This document shows positions 28,230 to 36,818 of a stretch of DNA of 46,102 bases, in pieces (position 1 is the stretch's first letter; each line of letters starts with the position of its first letter). A model generated the notes under the pieces. The model was not told the origin of the DNA. It ran no database searches and saw only the letters and a program-made list of their open reading frames with translations. Position numbers and translations under genes: made by a program. The DNA is from Actinokineospora spheciospongiae (GTDB taxonomy: Bacteria > Actinomycetota > Actinomycetes > Mycobacteriales > Pseudonocardiaceae), in contig NZ_AYXG01000111.1 in the NCBI RefSeq assembly GCF_000564855.1, positions 1 through 46,102 of the forward strand, given 5' to 3'.

Positions 28230-29285
28230 CTAGGCGACCCGGGCGACAGACACCGGCGGGTACCCGGGGTGTCCCACGGCCAGCGTCGTCCCGGGGTCGG
28301 GAGCGGCGCTGAGCCAGGCCGCGCCGGTGTCCCAGATGGTGCCCAGCAGCTCCACCGAAGCACCGGGGAGCAGCAGCGTGCGGGTGCTGCCGTCGGACAG
28401 CCGCACGGTCGCGCTGGCCTTCGCGGTGCCGTCGCGACGGGCCTTCCACGGCGCGAGGCTGAGTTCGACCCGGGTCCACTCGGCGGCCCCGACCAGCGCG
28501 GGCAGCCGCAGGTTGACCCGGGCGTGCCAGACGGTGAGCGCCAGGGCCAGCCCCACGCACAACAACCAGGACGCCACGCTCACCAGCATCGTGGACGGCC
28601 GCATGCCGATCACCAGCCACGCGCTCACCGTGATCGCGAGCCCGAAGAGGAACAGGGCGACCAGGGAGACCGTGTTCACCGACAGGGTGCGCGCGGTCAG
28701 CACGGCGGGGTCGGCCCGGGGTGCCTTGGCGGTTCCCGGGGGAACGGCGGCCAGCGCCCACGCGGGCAGGGCCTCGTGCGTGCCGTCGACGCGCAGCGCG
28801 GCCCACCCGGTCTCGTCCGGGCCGACGACCCAGGCCCGGCCGGTGCGGGCGATCACGGCGTGGTGCGCCTCGGTCAGGGCGGTGACCCGCACGGCGGTGC
28901 TCGCCGCGCCCTCCCCCAGCGCGACGACCGAAGCCCAACCCGACGACCGGCGCCGCACCACCCTGGCGGGCACGGGCCGCCACGGCGCCGCGTGCAGCAG
29001 CCGGGGTCCGCGCGCCGACCGCAGCCACCGGCCCCACAGGTACTGCCGCGAGGCGACCAGGCCGAGCACGCCCAGCATCACCGCGAGGTGCAGCGCGAAC
29101 AGGACCGACGCCCCGCTCCAGGCGAGGACGAAGGCGCTGCTGAAGACGAAGGCGAGCAGCACGACCACCATGGCCAGGCCGAAGCTCTGGTCCTGGCGCA
29201 CCCGCAGCAGGATGGCGGTGGTCGGGTCGGTGATCGCCGGGCGGTCGAGGGCGGGATCGCGGACGACCGGCGCGGTCGACTCCAT
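28230..29285 (-). CDS. Conserved membrane protein, unknown function (351 aa)
   Basis: I do not recognise the family. About residues 30-85 form two transmembrane helices, a soluble segment of ~100 aa follows (strand-rich, with P-A-R-V-V-R-R and A-V-I-A-R-T-G-R-A-W-V-V-G), then another helix pair (about 205-255) and a C-terminal soluble domain (W-T-R-V-E-L-S-L-A-P-W ... L-P-G-A-S-V-E-L-L-G). The two soluble parts look like repeats of one small beta-rich domain, each after a helix pair. The ATG at 29285 is chosen because GGGAG precedes it; an upstream in-frame start at 29336 has no such site. It is 71 bp downstream of the TetR gene on the same strand. Confidence 0.7.
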   Translation of the reverse strand: MESTAPVVRDPALDRPAITDPTTAILLRVRQDQSFGLAMVVVLLAFVFSSAFVLAWSGASVLFALHLAVMLGVLGLVASRQYLWGRWLRSARGPRLLHAAPWRPVPARVVRRRSSGWASVVALGEGAASTAVRVTALTEAHHAVIARTGRAWVVGPDETGWAALRVDGTHEALPAWALAAVPPGTAKAPRADPAVLTARTLSVNTVSLVALFLFGLAITVSAWLVIGMRPSTMLVSVASWLLCVGLALALTVWHARVNLRLPALVGAAEWTRVELSLAPWKARRDGTAKASATVRLSDGSTRTLLLPGASVELLGTIWDTGAAWLSAAPDPGTTLAVGHPGYPPVSVARVA

Positions 29286-29356
29286 CAGCAGCTCCCCCAG
29301 GGTCAGGCCCGGGAACCCGGGTCTCGCTGGGGGCATCGTCCCAGGCGCGGGAGCCG

Positions 29357-29965
29357 TTATCGCAGCCTGGTCACCCGCATTCCCTCCAGCACGCGGGTGA
29401 TCGTCAGCGAGACCTCCGCGCCCGCCCGCTCGGGGTCCTCGGCGGTGGCGATGATGGTGGCCCCGGTGGACAGCGCGCCGAACAGCACCCTGGCGGTGAC
29501 CTCGACCGGCAGCGCCTCGATCTCCCCCGCCGCGATCAGCGCCTCCAGCGCGGCCTTCACCAGGCCGTAGCTGAAGTGCTCCTCGGCCGCGCGCCAGCGC
29601 TCCCAGCCCATCACCACCGGGCCCTCGTGGATCACGATGCGCTGGTAGTCCGGCTCCAGGCAGACGCCGACGTAGCCGCGCAGGGCGCTCATCGCCCGGT
29701 CCCAGGCGTCGCCGGGGCCCGTCACGACCTGGCCGAGGCGGGCGATGACACCGGACTCGACCGCGTCGAAGGCGGCCTCGAACAGCGCCTGCTTGCCGCT
29801 GAAGTGGTGGTAGAGCGCGCCCTTGGTGACCCGGGTGCGGCGGGCGATGGCGTCCAGCGAGGTGGCGGCGTACCCGTGCTCGGTGAACAGCGCGACGGCC
29901 GAGTCGACCAGGGCGTTCCTGGTCGACTCGCTGTAGTCCACCCGCCTGGACTGCGCTGTCGTCAT
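29357..29965 (-). CDS. TetR family transcriptional regulator
   Basis: A 202-aa regulator. The N-terminal HTH is canonical (A-A-T-S-L-D-A-I-A-R-R-T-R-V-T-K-G-A-L-Y-H-H-F-S-G-K, about residues 35-60). The C-terminal ligand domain is divergent (Y-V-G-V-C-L-E-P-D-Y-Q-R-I-V-I-H-E-G-P), so the ligand cannot be named. The ATG at 29965 is supported by a TACGGT box exactly six bases upstream; an ATG at 29995 lies inside the operator region. Three near-identical palindromes between this gene and the divergent gene at 30090 suggest that it represses itself and its neighbour. Confidence 0.92.
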   Translation of the reverse strand: MTTAQSRRVDYSESTRNALVDSAVALFTEHGYAATSLDAIARRTRVTKGALYHHFSGKQALFEAAFDAVESGVIARLGQVVTGPGDAWDRAMSALRGYVGVCLEPDYQRIVIHEGPVVMGWERWRAAEEHFSYGLVKAALEALIAAGEIEALPVEVTARVLFGALSTGATIIATAEDPERAGAEVSLTITRVLEGMRVTRLR

Positions 29966-29977
29966 CACCACACCGTA
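29963..29977 (-). promoter_or_regulatory. Leaderless -10 for the TetR gene
   Basis: TACGGT (29977-29972), 6-nt spacer, ATG (29965-29963). The first operator copy begins 16 bp upstream, across the -35 position. Confidence 0.55.
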
Positions 29978-29992
29978 ACTTAATCGGACGGA

Positions 29993-30060
29993 CATACCGG
30001 AGGTATGGCCAGTGCTAGATTGTTGACCATACTGACGGTATGCCGCAAACCCACGGTATG
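29993..30060. promoter_or_regulatory. Three-copy 15-bp palindromic operator cluster (TetR target)
   Basis: CATACCGGAGGTATG (29993-30007), CATACTGACGGTATG (30028-30042) and CAAACCCACGGTATG (30046-30060) share the pattern CATAC-N5-GTATG; the third has a degenerate left half. Centres are 35 and 18 bp apart. Copy 1 overlaps the -35 zone of the TetR gene. Copies 2 and 3 lie just after TTGACC (30023-30028), a possible -35 of the divergent gene. Such palindromes between a divergent TetR and its neighbour are the classic autoregulatory arrangement. Confidence 0.7.
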
Positions 30061-30089
30061 GCGAAGGTCACGGGGAGGAGTCCATCACC

Positions 30090-30608
30090 ATGAGCTGGAA
30101 CGACTACTACCGCAGACAGGCGGCGCTGGACGCGGTCTTGGCGCACGTCCGGCACAACCCGGAAGGACCGCTGTCGGTGGCCGACGTGCCACTGGCGGCG
30201 GAGGTGTTCACCGACACCGACGAACTGCTGCTCGCCCTGCACCACCGGTGGATGCTGCGGCTGACCGGCCGCCTCGAGGTGGCGGCCGCCGAGGCCGACC
30301 GCGATCCGGCACCGGACCGGGTGGGCGCCGCATCGGCCGCCTGGCGCGCGGCCGCCGAGGAGTCCCCGGTGCTGCACCGGCTGCTGGAGGCGCACGACAC
30401 CGAGGCGCTGCGCCCGGTGCGCGAGGCCGAACAGCGCCTGCTCGCCCTGTCGTCCGGCCTGGCCGACGACGACGAGTCCCCCGAGGAGGCCACCCGCATC
30501 GGTGCCGCCCACCTGGCACTGCTGCGCAGCACACCGGCGGAGGTGGCCGCGCCGCCGCGCAGGCCGTCCGCGGTCGGGCTGCTGCGCAGGCTGGTCGCCA
30601 GCGCCTGA
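30090..30608 (+). CDS. Conserved hypothetical protein (172 aa), likely TetR-controlled
   Basis: An all-helical-looking soluble acidic protein: M-S-W-N-D-Y-Y-R-R-Q-A-A-L-D at the start, A-L-H-H-R-W-M-L-R-L-T-G-R-L-E in the middle, and a Pro/Arg linker before L-L-R-R-L-V-A-S-A at the end. No known family is recognised. The ribosome site GGGGAGGAG precedes the ATG. Its upstream region carries the second and third TetR operator copies, so expression probably responds to that regulator's ligand. lipA follows 170 bp later with its own promoter. Confidence 0.75.
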   Translation: MSWNDYYRRQAALDAVLAHVRHNPEGPLSVADVPLAAEVFTDTDELLLALHHRWMLRLTGRLEVAAAEADRDPAPDRVGAASAAWRAAAEESPVLHRLLEAHDTEALRPVREAEQRLLALSSGLADDDESPEEATRIGAAHLALLRSTPAEVAAPPRRPSAVGLLRRLVASA

Positions 30609-30766
30609 CACCCCTGCTCGAGGAGCGCAGCGCCGCGCCCCCGAGAAGGCGTCCCCGCGGTCTGTGGCGACAAACCGGACACCGCCCGGACATTCCGGGG
30701 GCGAACAGTGGCGTTGACCGGCGTTTCGCCGGACCCCGCGCGTTTCCACCCCTCGCCGGGGAGGCG

Positions 30767-30781
30767 TAGCCTGAGCGGGTG
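30767..30781 (+). promoter_or_regulatory. Leaderless -10 for lipA
   Basis: TAGCCT (30767-30772), 6-nt spacer, GTG (30779-30781). A short hairpin CCGGCG-TTT-CGCCGG (30718-30732) lies about 35 bp upstream and may end transcripts from the preceding gene. Confidence 0.6.
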
Positions 30782-31780
30782 ACGGTAGCGCCTGAGGGTC
30801 GGAAGATGCTGCGCCTCGAAGTGCGCAACAGCGAGACCCCGATCGAGAGAAAACCCTCCTGGATCAAGACCCGCGCCAAGATGGGCCCCGAGTACCGCGA
30901 ACTCAAGGGCCTGGTCAAGCGTGAGGGCCTGCACACGGTGTGCGAGGAAGCGGGCTGTCCCAACATCTTCGAGTGCTGGGAAGACCGCGAGGCCACCTTC
31001 CTCATCGGCGGCGAGCAGTGCACCCGCCGCTGCGACTTCTGCCAGATCGACACCGGCCGCCCCGCCGACCTCGACCGCGACGAGCCCCGCCGGGTCGCCG
31101 AGTCGGTCCAGGCGATGGGCCTGCGCTACTCCACCATCACCGGCGTCGCCCGCGACGACCTGGCCGACGGCGGCGCGTGGCTCTACGCCGAGACGGTCCG
31201 CCAGATCCACGCCCTGAACCCGGGCACCGGCGTCGAACTGCTGATCCCCGACTTCAACGCCGAACCCGACCAGCTCGCCGAGGTGTTCGGCTCCCGCCCG
31301 CAGGTGCTCGCGCACAACCTGGAGACGGTCCCGCGCATCTTCAAGCGCATCCGCCCCGCGTTCCGCTACGAGCGCTCGCTGAAGGTCATCACCGAGGCCC
31401 GCGAGTACGGCCTGGTGACCAAGTCCAACCTGATCCTCGGCATGGGCGAGACCCCCGACGAGGTCACCGCCGCCCTCCAGGACCTGCACGACGCGGGCTG
31501 CGACATCATCACCATCACCCAGTACCTGCGCCCCAGCCTCCGCCACCACCCGATCGACCGGTGGGTCAAGCCGGAGGAGTTCCTGGAGCACAAGGAGGCC
31601 GCCGAGGCGATGGGCTTCGCCGGGGTGATGGCCGGGCCGCTGGTGCGCTCGTCCTACCGCGCCGGGCGGCTCTACACCCAGGCGGTCGAACACCGGGGCG
31701 AGGTCGTCCCGGAGAACCTGCGCCACCTGGCCGAGGCGGGCGCCGCCAGCCAGGAGATCAGCGCGCTGCTGCAGCGGTAG
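30779..31780 (+). CDS. lipA: Lipoyl synthase LipA
   Basis: A 333-aa radical SAM enzyme that inserts two sulfur atoms into octanoyl-lysine on E2/GcvH. Both 4Fe-4S sites are complete: auxiliary cluster Cys55, Cys60 and Cys66 ([12 protein letters not shown]), and radical SAM cluster Cys81-x3-Cys85-x2-Cys88. The C-terminal R-S-S-Y serine ligand is present. GTG start at 30779 with a leaderless promoter. It works with LipB upstream; targets encoded here are the two lipoyl domains of SucB. Confidence 0.97.
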   Translation: MTVAPEGRKMLRLEVRNSETPIERKPSWIKTRAKMGPEYRELKGLVKREGLHTVCEEAGCPNIFECWEDREATFLIGGEQCTRRCDFCQIDTGRPADLDRDEPRRVAESVQAMGLRYSTITGVARDDLADGGAWLYAETVRQIHALNPGTGVELLIPDFNAEPDQLAEVFGSRPQVLAHNLETVPRIFKRIRPAFRYERSLKVITEAREYGLVTKSNLILGMGETPDEVTAALQDLHDAGCDIITITQYLRPSLRHHPIDRWVKPEEFLEHKEAAEAMGFAGVMAGPLVRSSYRAGRLYTQAVEHRGEVVPENLRHLAEAGAASQEISALLQR

Positions 31781-31892
31781 CCACCCCGGGCGTTACGCCC
31801 TTCGAGTGGCGGCGATATACACATCCGGGGGGAACCGGGAGGAAACGGGCTCCCTCTGATGGGAAGTCGCCGCCACCCGAAGGAGTACCCCC

Positions 31893-32549
31893 GTGGGCCT
31901 GATGACCGATGTCCTGGACTGGCTCCAGGCACTGCCGCAGCCCGGCCTGGTCGCCGCGACCGGGGGCCTGGTCCTGGCGGAGTGCACCATCGGCCTGGGC
32001 TTCATCGCCCCCGGCGAAGCGGGCCTGCTGGTCGCCGCCACCACCGCGATCACCCCCACCCGCTTCCTGGTCCTGTGGGGCGTGGTGACCCTCTGCGCGG
32101 CCACCGGCGACTCGCTCGGCTACCTGATCGGCCGCCGCTACGGCCCCCGGCTGCGGGAAACCCGGCTGATCCAGAAGTACGGCGTCGGCGGCTGGGACAA
32201 GGCCACCGGCATCCTCCGCCGCCGCGGCGCCTGGGCGGTCTTCTTCGCCCGGTTCCTGCCCGTCGTGCGCACCCTGACCCCGGCCGCCGCCGGGACCTCG
32301 GGGCTGCCGTACCGCAAGTTCCTCCCGGCCGCCGCGGCCGGGGCCGCCTGCTGGTCGGCCCTGCACATCGGCATCGGCGCGGCCCTGGGCGAGGCCGCGA
32401 AGCGGCTGGAGAGCGCCATGAGCACCGGCGCGCTCGCCGTCGTCGCCGCGGTGGTCGCGGCCGTCGTGATCGCCCACGTCGTCAAGAAGCGCCGCGCGAA
32501 GGCCACCCCCGCGACAGCGGTCGAGGACGACCTCGAACCCGTCGCCTGA
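31893..32549 (+). CDS. DedA family membrane protein
   Basis: A 218-aa polytopic membrane protein of the DedA/VTT family. It shows the hallmark F-A-R-F-L-P-V-V-R-T-L-T-P-A-A-A-G with G-x-x-x-M/Y-x-x-F-L after it, and an N-terminal E-C-T-I-G-L-G-F-I-A-P-G-E. Relatives act in lipid-carrier or phospholipid translocation and membrane homeostasis; the specific role here is unknown. The GTG at 31893 has GGAG upstream. It ends before a bidirectional hairpin. Confidence 0.9.
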   Translation: MGLMTDVLDWLQALPQPGLVAATGGLVLAECTIGLGFIAPGEAGLLVAATTAITPTRFLVLWGVVTLCAATGDSLGYLIGRRYGPRLRETRLIQKYGVGGWDKATGILRRRGAWAVFFARFLPVVRTLTPAAAGTSGLPYRKFLPAAAAGAACWSALHIGIGAALGEAAKRLESAMSTGALAVVAAVVAAVVIAHVVKKRRAKATPATAVEDDLEPVA

Positions 32550-32564
32550 CGGGGCGGTGGAACG

Positions 32565-32596
32565 ACCACGTCCCGCCGACGGGGGCGGGACGTGGT
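32565..32596. terminator. Bidirectional terminator between dedA gene and tRNA-Val
   Basis: 13-bp perfect inverted repeat (32565-32577 with 32584-32596), 6-nt loop. Confidence 0.8.
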
Positions 32597-32608
32597 GCGG
32601 GTGGGACC

Positions 32609-32683
32609 TGGTGGGCGCAGCAGGATTCGAACCTGCGACCGCTCGGGTGTAAACCGAGTGCTCTTCCGCTGAGCTATGCGCCC
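32609..32683 (-). tRNA. tRNA-Val (anticodon TAC), CCA encoded
   Basis: A full cloverleaf on the minus strand: acceptor GGGCGCA (32683-32677) pairs with TGCGCCC (32619-32613). The D arm has AGCTCAGC, and the anticodon stem CTCGG/CCGAG holds loop TTTACAC, giving anticodon TAC (reads GUA and other Val codons). The T arm is GCAGG-TTCGAAT-CCTGC, then A and encoded CCA. It lies 41 bp downstream of ahpE on the same strand. Confidence 0.95.
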
Positions 32684-32724
32684 CGGGAGCGCGCCGGAAC
32701 CCGGCACGCCCGCCGAAGAACGGC

Positions 32725-33183
32725 CTACAGGGCCGCGACGGCCTTCTTCCAGGCGGCCTGGTCGCGGGCCTCGCCGGGCTGGTTGACCTGGGCGTAGCGG
32801 ACGACGCCCTCGGTGTCGATGAGGAACGTGCCGCGGTTGGCCAGGCCCGCGGCCTCGTTGAACACGCCGTAGGTCTTGGCGACCTCGCCGTGCGGCCAGA
32901 AGTCCGACAGCAGCGGGAAGGTGTAGCCCTGCTGCTCGGCCCACGCCTTGAGGCTGAACGGGGTGTCGACCGAGACGCCGACGACCTGGACGTCGTTGTC
33001 GGCGTACTCGGCGAGTTCGTCGCGGACCTGGCAGAGCTCGCCCTGGCAGATGCCGCTGAAGGCGAACGGGTAGAACACGAGGAGGACGTTCTTGCCGCCC
33101 CGGAAGTCCGACAGCTTCACCGGCTGCTTGTTGTAGTCGTTGAGCGTGAAGTCCGGAGCCTGGGAACCGACCTCGACAGCCAT
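32725..33183 (-). CDS. ahpE: AhpE-type peroxiredoxin
   Basis: A 152-aa thioredoxin-fold peroxidase that reduces hydroperoxides and peroxynitrite. It closely matches mycobacterial AhpE over F-S-G-I-C-Q-G-E-L, F-P-L-L-S-D-F-W-P-H-G and L-A-N-R-G-T-F-L-I-D. The peroxidatic cysteine is Cys46. Mycobacterial AhpE is a one-Cys enzyme with Asp five residues later; here that residue is Cys51, the CP+5 position used as resolving Cys in PrxQ/BCP. The start at 33183 is set by GGGAGG nine bases upstream; an ATG at 33192 directly abuts that site. DUF3052 is upstream, separated by a hairpin. Confidence 0.93.
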   Translation of the reverse strand: MAVEVGSQAPDFTLNDYNKQPVKLSDFRGGKNVLLVFYPFAFSGICQGELCQVRDELAEYADNDVQVVGVSVDTPFSLKAWAEQQGYTFPLLSDFWPHGEVAKTYGVFNEAAGLANRGTFLIDTEGVVRYAQVNQPGEARDQAAWKKAVAAL

Positions 33184-33232
33184 GCCCGACATCCTCCCGA
33201 TCAGTGGTGACCCGTGCGCGGACAGCCTAGGG

Positions 33233-33258
33233 CACCCGGGCGGCCCGCCACCCGGGTG
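33233..33258 (-). terminator. Possible terminator between the DUF3052 gene and ahpE
   Basis: 8-bp GC inverted repeat CACCCGGG/CCCGGGTG with a 10-nt loop (33233-33240 with 33251-33258), 16 bp after the DUF3052 stop. Confidence 0.5.
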
Positions 33259-33273
33259 ATCGGCCCGGCGGCG

Positions 33274-33705
33274 TCAGCGCCTGGTCTTGGCGGACTTCGG
33301 GGACACCAGCCTGGTGCCCGCCCAGTCCTTGCCCACGCTGACGCTGGAGGTCTGGGCCAGTCCGGCGGTGGGCACCGCCTCGGCGATGTCCGACGGCTCG
33401 ACGTGCCCGTCGCGCCCCGGCTTCGGCGTCAGGACCCAGATCACGCCGTTGTCGGCGAGCGGGCCGATCGCGTCCACCAGCGCGTCGACGAGGTCGCCGT
33501 CGCCGTCGCGCCACCACAGCAGGACGACCTCGACCACCTCCTCGGCGTCCTCGTCGAGCAGGTCGGCGCCGATGCGGTCCTCGATCGCGGCACGCAGGTC
33601 GTCGTCGACGTCCTCGTCCCAGCCGATCTCCTGGACGACTGCGCCCCCAACGATCCCCAGCTTGTCGGCGATGCCGATGCTCCCGGCATCTCCCGCGGCC
33701 ACCAC
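33274..33705 (-). CDS. DUF3052 family protein
   Basis: A 143-aa acidic soluble protein of an actinobacterial family. Typical parts are A-D-K-L-G-I-V-G-G-x-V-V-Q-E-I-G-W-D-E-D-V-D-D-D-L, V-V-E-V-V-L-L-W-W-R-D-G-D-G-D-L and V-L-T-P-K-P-G-R-D-G-H-V-E-P-S-D-I-x-E-A. Function is not established. GTG start at 33705 with GGAGGAG seven bases upstream. Divergent from aceE, as in mycobacteria. Confidence 0.9.
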   Translation of the reverse strand: MVAAGDAGSIGIADKLGIVGGAVVQEIGWDEDVDDDLRAAIEDRIGADLLDEDAEEVVEVVLLWWRDGDGDLVDALVDAIGPLADNGVIWVLTPKPGRDGHVEPSDIAEAVPTAGLAQTSSVSVGKDWAGTRLVSPKSAKTRR

Positions 33706-34007
33706 GGTGTCACTCCTCCATCTGCGCTGTCACGGGGGCGCGGGTCGCTGACCGGCCCGTCCACCGCGTCCTGCCTGTTCGGTTAGGCGATAGCGAACAC
33801 TGACAGTGGCCACCTGCGCAACCGTCCTGTCCCCGACACGCCGGGAACCGTGACCCCCTCGACGCCCGGCCGTGGCCACGCGCACCCCTACTGACCAGTA
33901 AGGATGACGCGGGCTTCGATTCAGACGAACATGGCAGAGTGAGTCTCGCGCGCGTGTCACCCGCGCGCGCGATGCAACCCGACCTCGACCCAGGCTGGAG
34001 CTCCACC
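33706..34007. other. Divergent intergenic region DUF3052/aceE
   Basis: 302 bp without a gene. It contains two small palindromes sharing ACTGAC: CACTGACAGTG (33798-33808) and TACTGACCAGTA (33889-33900). On the minus strand TATCGC near 33791 might be a -10 for the DUF3052 gene. I could not place a convincing aceE promoter. Confidence 0.4.
33889..33900. promoter_or_regulatory. Candidate operator upstream of aceE
   Basis: TACTG-AC-CAGTA is an inverted repeat of 5-bp arms 107 bp before the aceE start, related to CACTGACAGTG at 33798. Short enough to arise by chance; the recurrence of ACTGAC is what makes it worth listing. Confidence 0.3.
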
Positions 34008-36776
34008 GTGGCCACCCACAACGACAGGTCCGGCGCACCCGAACGGGTACGCGTCATCCGCGACGGCCTCGCCGCGCACCTCCCCGACATCGACCCGGAG
34101 GAGACCTCGGAGTGGCTGGAGTCGTTCGACGCCGCCCTCGCCGAGGGCGGCCAGCAGCGGGCCCGCTACCTGATGCTCCGGCTGCTCGAGCGGGCCAGGG
34201 AGAGCCACGTCGGCGTCCCGTCGCTGACCAGCACCGACTACGTCAACACCATCGCCACCGACCGGGAGCCGTGGTTCCCCGGCGACGAGGAGGTGGAGCG
34301 CCGGTACCGGGCGTGGATTCGGTGGAACGCGGCGATGACCGTGCACCGCGCCCAGCGCCCCGGCGTGGGCGTCGGCGGGCACATCTCCACCTACGCCTCC
34401 TCCGCGGCCCTCTACGAGGTGGGCTTCAACCACTTCTTCCGCGGCAAGAACCACCCCGGCGGCGGTGACCACATCTACGTGCAGGGCCACGCCTCCCCCG
34501 GCATCTACGCCCGCGCGTTCCTCGAGGGCCGCCTGTCCACCGACCAGCTCGACGGGTTCCGCCAGGAGCTGTCGCACGCGGGCCCCGGCGGCGGGCTGCC
34601 GTCGTACCCGCACCCGCGGCTGATGCCGGACTTCTGGGAGTTCCCGACCGTCTCCATGGGCCTGGGCCCGATGAACGCCATCTACCAGGCCCGGTTCAAC
34701 CGGTACCTGCGCGACCGCGGCATCAAGGACACCTCCGACCAGCGGGTGTGGGCGTTCCTCGGCGACGGCGAGATGGACGAGCCGGAGTCGCGCGGGCTGA
34801 TCCACGTCGCGGCCAACGAGCAGCTCGACAACCTCACCTTCGTGATCAACTGCAACCTGCAGCGCCTGGACGGCCCGGTGCGCGGCAACGGCAAGATCAT
34901 CCAGGAGCTGGAGTCCTACTTCCGCGGCGCGGGCTGGAACGTCATCAAGGTCATCTGGGGCCGGGAGTGGGACGCGCTGCTGCACGCCGACCGCGACGGC
35001 GCCCTGGTCAACCTGATGAACACCACCCCCGACGGCGACTACCAGACCTACAAGGCCAACGACGGCGCGTTCGTCCGCGAGCACTTCTTCGGCCGCGACC
35101 CGCGCACCAAGGCCCTGGTCAACCCGATGAGCGACCAGGAGATCTGGAACCTCAAGCGCGGCGGCCACGACTACCGCAAGGTCTACGCGGCCTACCAGGC
35201 GGCCACCGAGCACCACGGCCAGCCGACGGTGATCCTGGCCAAGACGATCAAGGGCTACAACCTCGGCCCGCACTTCGAGGCGCGCAACGCCACCCACCAG
35301 ATGAAGAAGATGACCCTGGACGACCTCAAGGCGTTCCGGGACACGCTGCGCATCCCGATCGAGGACGCGGAGCTGGAGAAGGACCCGTACCTGCCGCCGT
35401 ACTTCCACCCGGGGCAGGACGACGAGGCGATCCAGTACCTGCAGGAGCGGCGCCGCCAGCTCGGCGGGTACCTGCCCGAGCGCCGCACCAAGGGCAAGGC
35501 GCTGGTGCTGCCCGGCGACAAGCTCTACGACGTGCTCAAGCGCGGGTCGGGCAAGCAGGAGGTCGCCACCACCATGGCGTTCGTCCGGCTGGTGCGCGAC
35601 CTGGCCAAGGACCCGGAGATCGGGCCGAGGCTGGTGCCGATCATCCCGGACGAGGCGCGCACGTTCGGCATGGACTCGATGTTCCCCACGCAGAAGATCT
35701 ACAACCCCAACGGGCAGCTCTACACCTCGGTCGACGCGTCGCTGATGCTCAGCTACAAGGAGTCCGAGCAGGGCCAGATCCTGCACGAGGGCATCAACGA
35801 GGCCGGGTCGACCGCGTCGTTCACCGCGGCGGGCAGCTCCTACGCCACGCACGGCGAGCCGATGATCCCGATCTACATCTTCTACTCGATGTTCGGCTTC
35901 CAGCGCACCGGCGACGGCCTGTGGGCCGCGGCCGACCAGATGGCGCGCGGGTTCGTCCTTGGCGCCACCGCGGGCCGCACCACGCTGACCGGTGAGGGGT
36001 TGCAGCACAACGACGGGCACTCGCTGCTGCTGGCGGCGACCAACCCGGCCGTGGTGTCCTACGACGCGGCGTGGTCGTTCGAGATCGCGCACATCGTCAA
36101 GGACGGGCTGCGCCGCATGTACGGGGAGCAGGCCGAGGACGTCTTCTACTACCTGACGGTCTACAACGACCCGTACCAGCAGCCCGCCGAGCCCGAGGAC
36201 CTCGACGTCGAGGGCCTGCTGCGCGGCCTCTACCGCTACCGGCAGGCGGAGTCCTCCACCGGGCTCAAGGCGCAGATCCTGGTCTCCGGCGTGGCCATGC
36301 CGTGGGCGATCAAGGCGCAGGAGATGCTGGCGGCGGACTGGAACGTCAACGCGGACGTGTGGTCGGCGACGTCCTGGTCGGAGCTGCGCCGCGAGGCGGT
36401 CGAGATCGACCGGCACAACCTGCTGCACCCGCAGGCCGAACCGCGCGTGCCGTACGTGACCACCGCGCTCAGGGGCAAGCAGGGCCCGGTCGTGGCGGTG
36501 TCGGACTGGATGAGCGCGGTGCCGGACCTGATCCGCCCGTGGGTGCCCACCGACATGACCACGCTCGGCACCGACGGGTTCGGCTTCTCCGACACCCGCC
36601 CGGCCGCCCGCAGGCACTTCCTGGTCGACGCCGAGTCGATCACCGTGGGCGTGCTGGCGGCGCTGGCCCGGCGCGGCGAGGTCGACCGGTCGCTGGTCGT
36701 CGAGGCGGCGCGCCGCTACAAGATCGACGACGTGACGGCGGCGGGCCCCCAGGTGGGTGACCCCGGCGTCGCCTGA
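34008..36776 (+). CDS. aceE: Pyruvate dehydrogenase E1 component, homodimeric AceE
   Basis: A 922-aa thiamine-diphosphate enzyme that decarboxylates pyruvate and acetylates the lipoyl group of E2. The ThDP motif begins G-D-G-E-M-D-E (residues 252-258) and ends V-I-N-C-N. Also seen: [31 protein letters not shown] and the C-terminal [12 protein letters not shown] chose the GTG at 34008 since GGAG lies seven bases upstream; an ATG at 33972 is possible but lacks a ribosome site. It partners with SucB and Lpd encoded 10 kb upstream. Confidence 0.96.
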   Translation: MATHNDRSGAPERVRVIRDGLAAHLPDIDPEETSEWLESFDAALAEGGQQRARYLMLRLLERARESHVGVPSLTSTDYVNTIATDREPWFPGDEEVERRYRAWIRWNAAMTVHRAQRPGVGVGGHISTYASSAALYEVGFNHFFRGKNHPGGGDHIYVQGHASPGIYARAFLEGRLSTDQLDGFRQELSHAGPGGGLPSYPHPRLMPDFWEFPTVSMGLGPMNAIYQARFNRYLRDRGIKDTSDQRVWAFLGDGEMDEPESRGLIHVAANEQLDNLTFVINCNLQRLDGPVRGNGKIIQELESYFRGAGWNVIKVIWGREWDALLHADRDGALVNLMNTTPDGDYQTYKANDGAFVREHFFGRDPRTKALVNPMSDQEIWNLKRGGHDYRKVYAAYQAATEHHGQPTVILAKTIKGYNLGPHFEARNATHQMKKMTLDDLKAFRDTLRIPIEDAELEKDPYLPPYFHPGQDDEAIQYLQERRRQLGGYLPERRTKGKALVLPGDKLYDVLKRGSGKQEVATTMAFVRLVRDLAKDPEIGPRLVPIIPDEARTFGMDSMFPTQKIYNPNGQLYTSVDASLMLSYKESEQGQILHEGINEAGSTASFTAAGSSYATHGEPMIPIYIFYSMFGFQRTGDGLWAAADQMARGFVLGATAGRTTLTGEGLQHNDGHSLLLAATNPAVVSYDAAWSFEIAHIVKDGLRRMYGEQAEDVFYYLTVYNDPYQQPAEPEDLDVEGLLRGLYRYRQAESSTGLKAQILVSGVAMPWAIKAQEMLAADWNVNADVWSATSWSELRREAVEIDRHNLLHPQAEPRVPYVTTALRGKQGPVVAVSDWMSAVPDLIRPWVPTDMTTLGTDGFGFSDTRPAARRHFLVDAESITVGVLAALARRGEVDRSLVVEAARRYKIDDVTAAGPQVGDPGVA

Positions 36777-36783
36777 GGCCCGA

Positions 36784-36818
36784 CCGTGGCCGTGTGGGCA
36801 CCGCTCACACGGCCACGG
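36784..36818. terminator. Bidirectional terminator between aceE and pnuC
   Basis: 13-bp perfect inverted repeat (36784-36796 with 36806-36818), 9-nt loop. Its right arm overlaps the last codons of pnuC. Confidence 0.75.
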
